A stretch of DNA of 35,969 nucleotides from Bacteroidales bacterium UBA6408 (GCA_002439805.1 DJPQ01000015.1:12492-48460), one strand, 5' to 3'. Positions 23,211 to 31,244 are shown, numbered from the stretch's first letter. The notes: generated from the sequence alone by a model not told the origin. Numbers and translations are program-made.

Positions 23211-23311
23211 AAAAAGGTGGGGTGCAAGGCGCTCGGCGAAGCCAAATACCGCAGCAACCTCACGGTTGTGAGGATTTCGGCAAGACGAGCAACGCCGCAA
23301 TCCGCTTTTTA
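23211..23311 (-). repeat. Structured repeat between the pRiA4b-like gene and miaA (copy B)
   Basis: This copy begins on the minus strand at the TAA stop codon of the upstream gene (TAAAAAGCGG) and ends in CTTTTT. It is about 85% identical to copy A by eye. Its GCTCG/CGAGC arm differs from GCACG/CGTGC of copy A by a compensatory pair, supporting a conserved fold. Confidence 0.7.
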
Positions 23312-23866
23312 TTCGTCATTTCCTTCTGTTTCGTCATAGACAACCTCTTCACCGTCGTCCTCATCCTCGTCGAAATCGTCATCATCCTCGTCCTCATCGT
23401 CCCAGTTCCCCTCCTCCTTGCGGATGATGTTCCGTTTCTTGTCTTCCGGAAGGTCCTCGTAGGCCACATATCCGTTCTCGAATTCAATCGGATTCGGCCC
23501 CTTTGACTCAACAAGAGCCGGATAGACCACGCCCGGACGCGCCGCGACCTCGCCCTCGAAATCCACGAGCACGCTCTTCTTGTTGGTCGTGTCGTAGAAA
23601 TAGACAAAGCTGTCCTCGCCCCTCTTGTGGCAGTCTCCGAGCGTCACCTCGTCAATCGTGCCCTTGCCCATGTTCTGCACGCTGTAGCGGGCAATCGCGC
23701 TCCCGTCCGGGTTGACCGCCTTGAAAAGCACAACCTGATCCATCGGGAAATCCATGTCCGCGTGCATCCTCTTGTGGAACGAGTAGAGCGAATTTGTCGC
23801 CTTGAGTTCATAAACTCTCGCAAAGCCCTTCAGCCCGGGCAGGGAAACTCTGTATCTCAATATCAT
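23309..23866 (-). CDS. pRiA4b ORF3-like protein
   Basis: The 185-residue protein starts MILRYRVSLPGLKGFARVYELKA. The layout resembles the plasmid pRiA4b ORF3-like family: an N-terminal strand pair, a helix with TNSLYSFHKRMH, DQVVLFKAV and the conserved-type FVYFYDTTNKKSVLVDFEG. The C-terminus is extremely acidic (DDEDEDDDDFDEDEDD). Function is unknown. The -7 box TATCTTTG (23915-23922, minus strand) lies about 50 nt upstream of the ATG at 23866. Repeat copy B starts at its stop codon, then miaA follows. The family assignment is moderate. Confidence 0.65.
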   Translation of the reverse strand: MILRYRVSLPGLKGFARVYELKATNSLYSFHKRMHADMDFPMDQVVLFKAVNPDGSAIARYSVQNMGKGTIDEVTLGDCHKRGEDSFVYFYDTTNKKSVLVDFEGEVAARPGVVYPALVESKGPNPIEFENGYVAYEDLPEDKKRNIIRKEEGNWDDEDEDDDDFDEDEDDGEEVVYDETEGNDE

Positions 23867-23914
23867 ACGATAAAAATGATTATGCGGGAAACCTCGGCTC
23901 CCCGAAAACGTCCC

Positions 23915-23922
23915 CAAAGATA
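23915..23922 (-). promoter_or_regulatory. -7 promoter box of the pRiA4b-like gene (and probably miaA)
   Basis: The minus strand reads TATCTTTG, an exact TAnnTTTG match about 50 nt before the ATG. miaA, downstream on the same strand, has a TATTTTTG that overlaps its own TTG start and so is unlikely to serve it. Confidence 0.5.
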
Positions 23923-23992
23923 CAAAATGAAAGACTATGCACCCCAAAATTTTTGCAAAAACTGACGAAAATCGCTTTTGTCGCTCCGTAAT

Positions 23993-24023
23993 TTTGATAA
24001 CATCGAAAATATGCCTATTTTTG
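23993..24023 (+). promoter_or_regulatory. Promoter of the YigZ/IMPACT gene
   Basis: TTTG (23993-23996), exactly 19 nt, then TATTTTTG (24016-24023): an ideal Bacteroidota promoter about 40 nt upstream of the ATG at 24064. Confidence 0.75.
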
Positions 24024-24063
24024 AATGTTTCGAAAATGACGGGAACATCGGATAAAGGAATAT

Positions 24064-24672
24064 ATGGACGGGATAAAGGACACTTTCAACAGCATCGCCG
24101 GACCGGCGCGGGGACTTTTCCGGGACAACGGAAGCCGCTTCCTCGCGTTCGCCTATCCCGTTGAAACCGAGGCCCAGATTAAGGAAATCGTCTCTTCCTT
24201 GAAGAAGGAATATCATGATGCGCGTCACCATTGCTACGCCTATCGTCTTGGTTACAAGGCAGATGTGTTCCGTGCGAATGACGACGGGGAACCTTCGGGC
24301 TCGGCGGGAAGACCGATTCTCGGACAGATTGACTCCCGGGGGCTCAGCGACGTGCTCGTAGTGGTCGTCCGCTATTTCGGAGGCATAAAGCTGGGAATCC
24401 CCGGGCTTATCCGTGCCTACAGGACCTCCACTGACGATGCCCTGTCGCAGGCTGCCGTAGTGGAAAAGACCGCGACCGTGAACTATGTTCTGGAATTCGG
24501 GTATATGTCGATGAACACCGTGATGAAAGTCCTGAAAGACATGAAGATGGAAGCCGGCGCCCGGAAATTCGACACACGGTGTTCGCTGACCGTCGCCGTT
24601 CGTCTTTCTGCGGAGGAGGATTTCCTTTCGAGGGTGGAGGACATCGACGATTGCTGTGTGAAAAAAATATAA
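24064..24672 (+). CDS. YigZ/IMPACT family protein
   Basis: The 202-residue protein is of the UPF0029/IMPACT family. The N-terminal IMPACT domain (about 20-130) shows the hallmark motifs HHCYAYRLG, DDGEPSGSAGRPIL and DVLVVVVRYFGGIKLGIPGLIRAY. The C-terminal part (about 135-200) has the ferredoxin-like DUF1949 type of fold. The eukaryotic homologue regulates GCN2; the bacterial role is unclear, possibly translation-related. The gene has its own promoter and lies upstream of serC. Confidence 0.9.
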   Translation: MDGIKDTFNSIAGPARGLFRDNGSRFLAFAYPVETEAQIKEIVSSLKKEYHDARHHCYAYRLGYKADVFRANDDGEPSGSAGRPILGQIDSRGLSDVLVVVVRYFGGIKLGIPGLIRAYRTSTDDALSQAAVVEKTATVNYVLEFGYMSMNTVMKVLKDMKMEAGARKFDTRCSLTVAVRLSAEEDFLSRVEDIDDCCVKKI

Positions 24673-24676
24673 TGTT

Positions 24677-24684
24677 TATATTTG
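24677..24684 (+). promoter_or_regulatory. -7 promoter box of the serC-serA cluster
   Basis: TATATTTG matches TAnnTTTG and begins 4 nt after the preceding stop codon, giving a leader of about 50 nt to serC. No clear -33 box is seen. Confidence 0.55.
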
Positions 24685-24740
24685 TAAAACGATACGATGC
24701 CGCAGACTTGAGTGGTCTTGGCTAACCGTATGAAACATAA

Positions 24741-25847
24741 ATGGATATGAAAACAGTTCATAATTTCAACGCGGGACCGTGCGTCCTGCCGAAGCCGGCT
24801 GTGGAGGCCGCGATTGAGGCTTTGAAGGATTTCTCCGGAACAGGAATGTCGGTAATCGAAGTTTCGCACAGGTCGAAGGCCTGGGAGGCGGTGATGGACG
24901 AATGCCGCTCGCTGTGGAAGGAACTGCTGAACATTCCGGACACGCATGAGGTCGTGTTTTTCGGCGGCGGGGCCAGCATGGGATTCCTCTATGCCGCGAT
25001 GAATTTCCTCGAGCGGAAGGCCGGCTATCTTGACACCGGCGTCTGGGCGAAAAAAGCCTTCAAAGAGGCGAAGGGATTCGCGGATTCAAAGGGCTCTGAG
25101 GCTGTGGTCGTGGCATCATCGGCCGACAGGGCATATTCCTGCATTCCCAAGGACTATGAGATACCGTCCGACCTGGACTATTTCCACATAACCACAAACA
25201 ACACGATTTACGGAACGGAGATTCCCTGCGACATTGACTGTCCGGTTCCTCTGATTGCGGATATGTCCTCGGACATCATGTCCCGTCCGGTGGACGTCTC
25301 TAAATATGCCGTGATTTATGGCGGTGCTCAGAAGAATGTCGGCACGGCGGGGGTAGCCTTCGCCATCGTTCGCAGGGACGCTCTCGGCAAGGTCTCGCAC
25401 TACATCCCTACAATGCTGAACTTCCAGTCTCTAATCGACGGGAAGTCAATGTACAACACTCCTCCGGTGTTCCCGATTTTCGTGATGAAGGAGACTCTCA
25501 AGTGGCTCAAGGCGCAGGGTGGTGTCGAGGAAATCCACAAGGTCAATAAATGGAAGGCGGCGCTGCTATATGAAGAGATTGACCGCAACTCCCTCTTTGT
25601 CGGTACGGCCGCGACGAAGGACAGGTCAGATATGAATGTATGCTTCGTCATGGCTCCGGGGTACGAGCACCTTGAGAATGATTTTCTCGACTTCGCGACG
25701 GAACGCGGTATGGTCGGTATAAAGGGACACCGCTCTGTGGGCGGCTTCCGCGCTTCGATTTACAACGCATGCCCGGTTGAGTCGGTACAGGCACTGGTTG
25801 ACGCGATGCGGGAGTTCGAGGACTTTGTGTTTGAGGAAAATGAATAA
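24741..25847 (+). CDS. serC: Phosphoserine aminotransferase
   Basis: SerC converts 3-phosphohydroxypyruvate and glutamate to phosphoserine, the second step of serine synthesis. The 368-residue protein begins with the diagnostic FNAGPCVLPKPAVEAA and has MSVIEVSHRSKAW and the VVFFGGGASMGF segment. The PLP-binding lysine lies in YGGAQKNVGTAG (about residue 198), and IKGHRSVGGFRASIYNA is near the C-terminus. It lies 57 nt before serA. ATGs at 24741 and 24747 are both possible starts. Confidence 0.95.
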   Translation: MDMKTVHNFNAGPCVLPKPAVEAAIEALKDFSGTGMSVIEVSHRSKAWEAVMDECRSLWKELLNIPDTHEVVFFGGGASMGFLYAAMNFLERKAGYLDTGVWAKKAFKEAKGFADSKGSEAVVVASSADRAYSCIPKDYEIPSDLDYFHITTNNTIYGTEIPCDIDCPVPLIADMSSDIMSRPVDVSKYAVIYGGAQKNVGTAGVAFAIVRRDALGKVSHYIPTMLNFQSLIDGKSMYNTPPVFPIFVMKETLKWLKAQGGVEEIHKVNKWKAALLYEEIDRNSLFVGTAATKDRSDMNVCFVMAPGYEHLENDFLDFATERGMVGIKGHRSVGGFRASIYNACPVESVQALVDAMREFEDFVFEENE

Positions 25848-25904
25848 TCAGAGGTTATCAGTGTAATTTGGACGCGCAAGTTTGGTCTATAATCGGGAAT
25901 TGCC

Positions 25905-26825
25905 ATGAATATTTTGATTGCAACGCAGAAACCGTTCGCGAAGGCGGCGGTCGATGGAATAAGGGAAATAGTTGAGGCGCAGGGGCATCAGCTGTACCTG
26001 CTTGAAAAATACGAAGGACAGGATGCTCTTGTGGCGGCTGTGGCCGATGCCGACGCGCTGATTGTGCGTTCGGACAAAGTGACGAATGAGGTCCTTGAGG
26101 CCGCACCCAGGCTGAAAATTGTTGTGAGGGCCGGAGCGGGGTATGACAACCTTGACCTTGGAGCCTGCACGGCACACGGGGTCGTCGCGATGAACACCCC
26201 GGGGCAGAATGCCAATGCGGTGGCGGAACTTGTGATTGCGCTCATGATATATATGTCGCGTAACCAGTTCACTCCGGGTACGGGTTCCGAAATTTTCGGG
26301 AAGAGGCTCGGGCTTCAGGCCTACGGCAATGTCGGAAGACTGGTCGCGTTAAAGGCTAAGGCGCTCGGAATGTCCGTGACTGCCTTCGACCCGTTTGTCC
26401 CTGCGGAAAAGATGGTTGCGGATGGCGTTGAGGCGGCCCGGTCACTGGAGCAGATGTATTCTTCCTGCGACTTCGTGTCTCTTCACATTCCTGCGACGCC
26501 TCAGACAACTGCATCTATCGATGCATCGCTTGTCGGAAGAATGCCCAATGGCGGATGTCTTGTGAACACCGCCCGCAGGGAGGTGATTGACGAGGACTCG
26601 CTTCTTGAACTTTTCAAGTTGCGCGGTGACTTGAAATATGTCGCGGATGTAGCCCCATCTGCTGCGGAAGAATTTTCTGCGGCTCTCGGGAAACGCTATT
26701 TTGCAACTCCGAAGAAGATGGGGGCGGAGACTGCGGAGGCGAACGTCAATGCGGGGCTTGCGGCAGCCCGCCAGATTGTGGCATATTTCGCTACGGGGTG
26801 CGAGAAATACAGACTGAACGGTTAG
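25905..26825 (+). CDS. serA: D-3-phosphoglycerate dehydrogenase, short lysine-type form
   Basis: SerA oxidises 3-phosphoglycerate to 3-phosphohydroxypyruvate, the first step of serine synthesis. The 306-residue protein has no ACT domain, so it should not be serine-inhibited in the E. coli way. The Rossmann motif is AYGNVGR, with Ala in place of the first Gly of GxGxxG. The catalytic Arg lies in NTARREVIDE. Where most family members have TPHxGA with the active-site His, this one has TPKKMGAETAEAN, with Lys. I believe this lysine form is known for a subgroup of these enzymes. It is in an operon with serC. Confidence 0.9.
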   Translation: MNILIATQKPFAKAAVDGIREIVEAQGHQLYLLEKYEGQDALVAAVADADALIVRSDKVTNEVLEAAPRLKIVVRAGAGYDNLDLGACTAHGVVAMNTPGQNANAVAELVIALMIYMSRNQFTPGTGSEIFGKRLGLQAYGNVGRLVALKAKALGMSVTAFDPFVPAEKMVADGVEAARSLEQMYSSCDFVSLHIPATPQTTASIDASLVGRMPNGGCLVNTARREVIDEDSLLELFKLRGDLKYVADVAPSAAEEFSAALGKRYFATPKKMGAETAEANVNAGLAAARQIVAYFATGCEKYRLNG

Positions 26826-26912
26826 GCGCGAAGATGTCTCGCTTCGTTCGCGATGACAAAGATTGGATGAGGTGACGTCGGATAATCGAGATGACAGTGA
26901 ATATAGCACGAT
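26826..26912 (+). other. Intergenic region with a REP-like sequence
   Basis: This short gap between serA and the DUF1015 gene contains GATGTCTCGCTTCGTTCGCG followed by ATGACA, and a second CGAGATGACAG near its end. Such sequences resemble dispersed intergenic repeats of bacteria. With one occurrence in this window, the repeat status cannot be confirmed. Confidence 0.3.
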
Positions 26913-28181
26913 ATGGTAAGAGTAAAACCTTTTGCGGCGCTTCGTCCGCCGCGTGATATAGTCGAGGAAGTGGCCGCACGGCCATACGACGTGATGAACT
27001 CGGAAGAGGCGCTGGCTGAAGCCGGCGAGAAGTCGCTGCTTCATATCACCAGGCCGGAAATCGACTTCACGCCTATGGTCGATGAGCATTCCGGGCAGGC
27101 CTACGGCAAGGCTGTGGAGAATTTCAGGCTGTGGCAGAAGAACGGCTGGCTCAGACAGGACGACAAGGAATGCTACTATGTCTATGCCCAGACCATGGGC
27201 GACCGCACGCAGTACGGCATAGTGCTCTGCGCCCACATCGACGACTACGCCGACGGCAGCATAAAGAAGCACGAGCTGACGCGCAAGGAAAAGGAGGACG
27301 ACCGCATGATTCACGTGCGCATCCAGAACGCCAACATCGAGCCCGTGTTCTTCGCCTATCCGGATGACGAGGTGATAGACTCTATTGTGAAGAAATACGC
27401 CTACAGGACTCCGGAATATGACTTCACGGCTTCCGACGGCTTCGGTCACCGTTTCTGGGTGATTGACGACGATGCCGACATAGAGGCAATCACGGGCGAG
27501 TTTTCCGGAATCAGCGCGTTCTATGTCGCTGACGGTCACCATCGCACGGCTGCGGCAGCGCGTGTGGGGGCGGAAAAACGCGGGAACAATCCCGGCCACA
27601 CCGGCGAGGAGGAATACAACTGGTTCATGGCGGTGGCGTTTCCGGAGAGCGATCTGAAGATTATGGACTACAACCGCGTCGTTAAGGATCTTAACGGAAT
27701 GACGACCTCCGAGTTCATGTCTGCACTGCAGAAGGACTTCGCCCTCGACGGGCTCGGCACTGAGGCGGATCGTCAGCGTGCGCTGCTGGAAGACCGCGAC
27801 TACACGCCTAAGCACAGGCACCAGTTCGCGATGTACATTGACGGATACTGGTGGTGGCTGAATCTTCAGCGCCGTGTCGATGAGAATGACCCTATAGAGC
27901 GTCTGGACGTGACGGTGCTTTCGGAGCGGGTTCTTGACAAAATACTTGGAATCAAGGATTTGCGCCGCGACAAGAGAATAGATTTCGTCGGAGGCATACG
28001 CGGGCTCGGAGAACTTGCGCGCAGGGTTGACAGCGGTGAGATGGCCGTGGCCTTCGCCCTCTACCCGGTGTCGATGAAAGAGCTGGTCGATATAGCCGAC
28101 AGCGGCAGTGTTATGCCGCCTAAGACCACCTGGTTCGAACCTAAGCTCAGGTCCGGACTGGCGATACATAAACTGGACTGA
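26913..28181 (+). CDS. DUF1015 family protein
   Basis: The 422-residue protein starts MVRVKPFAALRPPRDIVEEVAARPYDVMN, the hallmark of DUF1015, and contains the FYVADGHHRTAAAARV motif (about residues 207-222) and DPIERLDVTVLSERVLD. No enzymatic activity is established for the family. It is often found beside serA and serC in Bacteroidota, as here, which suggests a link to serine or phosphoamino-acid metabolism. The next gene starts 1 nt after its TGA, so the two are translationally coupled. Confidence 0.9.
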   Translation: MVRVKPFAALRPPRDIVEEVAARPYDVMNSEEALAEAGEKSLLHITRPEIDFTPMVDEHSGQAYGKAVENFRLWQKNGWLRQDDKECYYVYAQTMGDRTQYGIVLCAHIDDYADGSIKKHELTRKEKEDDRMIHVRIQNANIEPVFFAYPDDEVIDSIVKKYAYRTPEYDFTASDGFGHRFWVIDDDADIEAITGEFSGISAFYVADGHHRTAAAARVGAEKRGNNPGHTGEEEYNWFMAVAFPESDLKIMDYNRVVKDLNGMTTSEFMSALQKDFALDGLGTEADRQRALLEDRDYTPKHRHQFAMYIDGYWWWLNLQRRVDENDPIERLDVTVLSERVLDKILGIKDLRRDKRIDFVGGIRGLGELARRVDSGEMAVAFALYPVSMKELVDIADSGSVMPPKTTWFEPKLRSGLAIHKLD

Positions 28182-28182
28182 T

Positions 28183-29589
28183 TTGAAGAATTTAAGAAGC
28201 ATAGAAAACGCACTGAAGAGAACTACGGACACAAAGGCTCTCATTATCGGTGACGGAGCTACGGCACGTGCACCGGAGATGTTCCTGCACCTGTTTCCGG
28301 GGAAGAAGGCGGTGATTGTCGCCGACGAGACCACATGGGAGATCGCCGCAGGCGATGTCTATGGATACATGAAGGCGGCAGGCATCGCCATGGCCGAGCC
28401 TTTCGTATTTCATTCAAAGAACTTTTACGCCGAATGGTCGTTCGTCGAGGAACTTGAAGGTTATCTCGGGTCTGTCGATGCCGTCCCCGTGGCGGTAGGA
28501 GCCGGAGTGGTCAACGATCTGACTAAACTCGTCTCGGAGCATCTGGGGCGGAGGTATATGATAGTTGCAACCACCGTCTCAATGGACGGCTTTTCGGCCT
28601 GCGGCGCGTCGATAATCAAGGACGGCTTCAAGCGCACCTTCGACTGCCGCGCCCCTTACGGAATAATAGTCGAACCGGCTGTCGCGGCCAGGGCTCCGAA
28701 GTATCTCGCCGTCTCCGGCTATGCCGACCTGCTGGCCAAGATTCCTGCGGGGGCGGACTGGATTGCCGCGGACGCTATGGGCTGCGAGCGCATAGACGAA
28801 TTTTCATATTCTCTCGTGCATGACGGGCTGAGGGAATCGCTCGCTCATCCGGAGGCCGTTTATGCCGGCGAGATTCCTGCCATAGAGAAGCTTGCGGAGG
28901 GGCTGATACTCAGCGGATTCGCGATGCAGGCCTACCAGAGCAGCCGTCCGTCTTCCGGAACCGAGCACATTTTCGGGCACTATTGGGAGATGATTGACCT
29001 CCGCTACACCGGCACTGAAACCGTTCCCGGCTTCGAGAGCGGCAAGTCTTTCCTCACGGCCGGCAGGCCGGTGCCTCACGGTTTCGAGGTAGGCATAGGA
29101 TCGCTTGTATCCGCAGCCTGCTATGAGTTCCTCATGGGCCGCGACCTCTCGGCGACTGATGTGGATGCCTGCGTTTCCGCATGGCCGTCGTGGCCGGAGA
29201 TGGAAGCGGAGGCCCGCCGCGCCTTCGCCGACCTCCCGTCCGACCAGACCGAGGCCGCCGTCAAAGAGTGCCGCGCGAAGTATCCGGAAAAGGAGCAGCT
29301 TCATGAACAGCTGACCCGTGTCCGCGACAACTGGCCGCGGCTGAAGCGGAGGCTTGAGGAGGAACTTATGTCCGTCTCCGAACTCCGCAACCTTCTCAAG
29401 ACAGTTCACGCGCCGTATGAGCCGGAGATGATAGCCGTTTCCCGCGCCGGGCTCAGAACCGCCTTCCTGCACATCACCTATATGCGCGACCGCGTCACCG
29501 TCCTCGACCTCATCCGCCGCCTCGGCCTGATGTCCGAACTGACTGACTATCTGTTCGGAGCTGGAGGTTATTGGCAAATTGGTGAATAA
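28183..29589 (+). CDS. sn-glycerol-1-phosphate dehydrogenase
   Basis: This 468-residue enzyme reduces dihydroxyacetone phosphate to sn-glycerol-1-phosphate, the backbone isomer of archaeal lipids (EgsA/AraM family). The NAD-binding part has VGAGVVNDLTK, then ATTVSMDGFSACGAS. Metal ligands are likely the Asp in GYADLLAK and the His residues in SGTEHIFGHYWEM and GRPVPHGFEVGIG. The C-terminal 100 or so residues are an extra helical region. The start is taken as TTG at 28183 (ACTGATTTG), 1 nt behind the DUF1015 stop; the longer frame from 28108 would overlap that gene by 74 nt. The biological product in this organism is unknown. Confidence 0.85.
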   Translation: MKNLRSIENALKRTTDTKALIIGDGATARAPEMFLHLFPGKKAVIVADETTWEIAAGDVYGYMKAAGIAMAEPFVFHSKNFYAEWSFVEELEGYLGSVDAVPVAVGAGVVNDLTKLVSEHLGRRYMIVATTVSMDGFSACGASIIKDGFKRTFDCRAPYGIIVEPAVAARAPKYLAVSGYADLLAKIPAGADWIAADAMGCERIDEFSYSLVHDGLRESLAHPEAVYAGEIPAIEKLAEGLILSGFAMQAYQSSRPSSGTEHIFGHYWEMIDLRYTGTETVPGFESGKSFLTAGRPVPHGFEVGIGSLVSAACYEFLMGRDLSATDVDACVSAWPSWPEMEAEARRAFADLPSDQTEAAVKECRAKYPEKEQLHEQLTRVRDNWPRLKRRLEEELMSVSELRNLLKTVHAPYEPEMIAVSRAGLRTAFLHITYMRDRVTVLDLIRRLGLMSELTDYLFGAGGYWQIGE

Positions 29590-29590
29590 G

Positions 29591-29657
29591 AAACACGAAA
29601 AGAATAAACTGCTTCAGATTTATCAATTATTTTCGAGGATAGATTTCTTTTGGAAGA
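29591..29657 (+). repeat. 68-nt intergenic repeat, copy B
   Basis: This copy is similar to 524-591 and like it directly follows a stop codon. It shares the CAGATTT, ATTTTCGAG and ATAGATTTCTTTTGGAAGA blocks. Here no gene follows. The remaining stretch to 29833 holds a GTGTAC-tggat-GTACAC palindrome and a 17-codon frame (MYTTDEKINIDRKEPFR) that I do not consider supported. Confidence 0.55.
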
Positions 29658-29833
29658 GGGAGTGTACTGGATGTACACGACTGATGAGAAAATAAATATA
29701 GACCGAAAAGAACCTTTTCGATAAGTGAGAGCAGAAGCAAAGTTCACTTTGATTATGCCGAACACAGAAAAGTGGCGTGTGAAATACGAATGAGAAAGAT
29801 GATGCAGGTTATTTTTTGAAGGTTTCTAAATAA

Positions 29834-29869
29834 AAATTGCGGCTGAAATTTCTTCAGCCGCAATTTTTT
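29834..29869. terminator. Bidirectional intrinsic terminator
   Basis: AAATTGCGGCTGAA (29834-29847) and TTCAGCCGCAATTT (29853-29866) form a perfect 14-bp stem with a 5-nt loop, with T-tract on the right and A-tract on the left. It separates the convergent dehydrogenase and DUF3127 genes. Confidence 0.9.
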
Positions 29870-29888
29870 AGCTTAGTTCAGTTCATTC

Positions 29889-30326
29889 CTAAAACGGTAA
29901 ATCGTCTGCATCGTCCCCGCTTCCGGAATTAAAGTCCGTTGCCGTCGCGGCCGGAGCCGCAGGCTGCTGCGGAGCTCCCGCGCCGGTCGGAGACGCATAA
30001 CCCGGAGCTCCGTAGGCCGGAGCCTGACCCTGACCCTGAGGAGCTGCTCCCGCGTGCTCTATTCTCCAGGCGCGGATGTCGGAATACCAGCGTCCGTTGT
30101 ACTCGCGGCTCGAAAGGTTGAACGAGACCTTGACCGTCTCGCCGGCCTGGAACTGCTCCAGATCCTTCACCTTGTCCTCGCCCCAGACGTTCATGCACAC
30201 CTGAGTAGGGTAATTGCCCTCCTGATACTCAATCACGAACTCCTGCTTTGACCACGGACCCCTTGCCGAGGTCCCGCTCTGCACCGGCAGTTTCGTGATT
30301 ATCTTTCCTTCAAGTTCGAGTGCCAT
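29889..30326 (-). CDS. DUF3127 protein with SSB-like C-terminal tip
   Basis: The 145-residue protein has a DUF3127 domain (about 1-92) starting MALELEGKIITKLPVQSG, with an OB-fold-like strand pattern (EFVIEYQEG, VCMNVWGEDKV, VKVSFNLSSREYNGRWYSDIRAWRIE). A disordered Gly/Ala/Pro/Gln-rich linker follows, then the acidic tip DDADDLPF. The domain and tail copy the layout of SSB (compare DDDLPF at the end of the protein at 32-523). This suggests binding to single-stranded DNA or to SSB-interacting proteins. The gene starts 3 nt after the fkpA stop codon. Confidence 0.85.
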   Translation of the reverse strand: MALELEGKIITKLPVQSGTSARGPWSKQEFVIEYQEGNYPTQVCMNVWGEDKVKDLEQFQAGETVKVSFNLSSREYNGRWYSDIRAWRIEHAGAAPQGQGQAPAYGAPGYASPTGAGAPQQPAAPAATATDFNSGSGDDADDLPF

Positions 30327-30329
30327 AGA

Positions 30330-31124
30330 CTATTTCCTCGTCTTTTTTTCAGCCTTGTCCGCAGTCTTGACATCTTCTGTTTCCTCAGGTTTGTACTGGC
30401 CTACCTTATGAACCTCAACCTCGAAGACGAGCACTGAGTTAGGCTCGATTCCGCGGCTGCCCCTCTCTCCGTACGCGAGGTCTGAAGGAATGTAGAAAGT
30501 CGCCTTTCCGCCTTCGCCGAGAAGTCCGAGACCCTCGGTCCAGCCCTTGATTACGCGGTTCGCGATGAACTGCGTAGGCTCCTCTTTGTCCATGTTGCCG
30601 TCGAACTCCTTGCCGTCGATGGTCTTGCCGCTGTAGAATACCCAGACGGTGTCGTTAGGCTGCACCTTGTACTCCGCGCCTTCCTCGACGATGGTGTATT
30701 GGAGTCCGCTGGCAGTCGTATCGACTCCGTTCTTGAGGTTCTCCTCAAGGAACTTCTCTCCCTTTGCCTTATTGACGGCAGCCGTGTATTCGCTCTTCTT
30801 TGAGAGGTAGCCGTTGATGATTCGTCCCATATCCTCAGGGTTAATCTTGAACTGCTTGCCGAATTCAGGGTCATAGTAATTGCCCTCAGCCTTGAGGAAA
30901 TCGTTCATGCCTTTCTTCATCTCCGACATGTTGAGTTCGGAAAGATTGTCGCAGAGACCGTTGCCCTTGAGGAACGAACCGAAGTTGATTCCGAGCAGGT
31001 AGCTTACTGAATCGACGTCGGAATGCGTAGGCAGTTCAACGTCCACCTTCACGTTTGTGTTTGACTTGCAGGAAAGTGCAAGCGCGGCCACGAGAACAGC
31101 CGCAAAAATTCTTGATGCTTTCAT
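30330..31124 (-). CDS. FKBP-type peptidyl-prolyl isomerase lipoprotein
   Basis: This 264-residue periplasmic or outer-membrane foldase is of the FkpA/Mip type. The signal peptide MKASRIFAAVLVAALALSC has a lipobox with Cys19. An N-terminal dimerisation domain (about 30-130: SVSYLLGINFGSFLKGNG) precedes the FKBP domain (about 145-240), which has VWVFYSGKTIDGKEFDGN, VIKGWTEGLGLLGEGGKATFYIPSDLAYGERG and LVFEVEVHKV. A lysine-rich tail ends the protein. It is transcribed with the DUF3127 gene from TATCTTTG (31205-31212, minus strand) with a leader of about 75 nt. Confidence 0.92.
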   Translation of the reverse strand: MKASRIFAAVLVAALALSCKSNTNVKVDVELPTHSDVDSVSYLLGINFGSFLKGNGLCDNLSELNMSEMKKGMNDFLKAEGNYYDPEFGKQFKINPEDMGRIINGYLSKKSEYTAAVNKAKGEKFLEENLKNGVDTTASGLQYTIVEEGAEYKVQPNDTVWVFYSGKTIDGKEFDGNMDKEEPTQFIANRVIKGWTEGLGLLGEGGKATFYIPSDLAYGERGSRGIEPNSVLVFEVEVHKVGQYKPEETEDVKTADKAEKKTRK

Positions 31125-31204
31125 AATGCGTATTTATTTAATATGTTTTCTCTGTCATGTACGTCCGGACATTCCGTCTTTTCCCGGAAGAACCGAAGCA
31201 ACCG

Positions 31205-31212
31205 CAAAGATA
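31205..31212 (-). promoter_or_regulatory. -7 promoter box of the fkpA-DUF3127 operon
   Basis: TATCTTTG on the minus strand matches TAnnTTTG, 80 nt before the start codon. A -33 box at the standard distance is not evident. Confidence 0.5.
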
Positions 31213-31244
31213 CTCAAACTTTCTCAAATAAAATCTCATTTTAT

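Noticed and set aside
23171..23263. N-terminal extension of MiaA
   Set aside because: The extension overlaps the structured repeat copy B and precedes the normal MiaA start MKKVEIILGPTG.
26442..28334. Long open frame (630 codons) on the minus strand opposite serA, DUF1015 and the dehydrogenase start
   Set aside because: It crosses several well-supported plus-strand genes and shows no recognisable domain; it is a shadow caused by GC-rich codon use.
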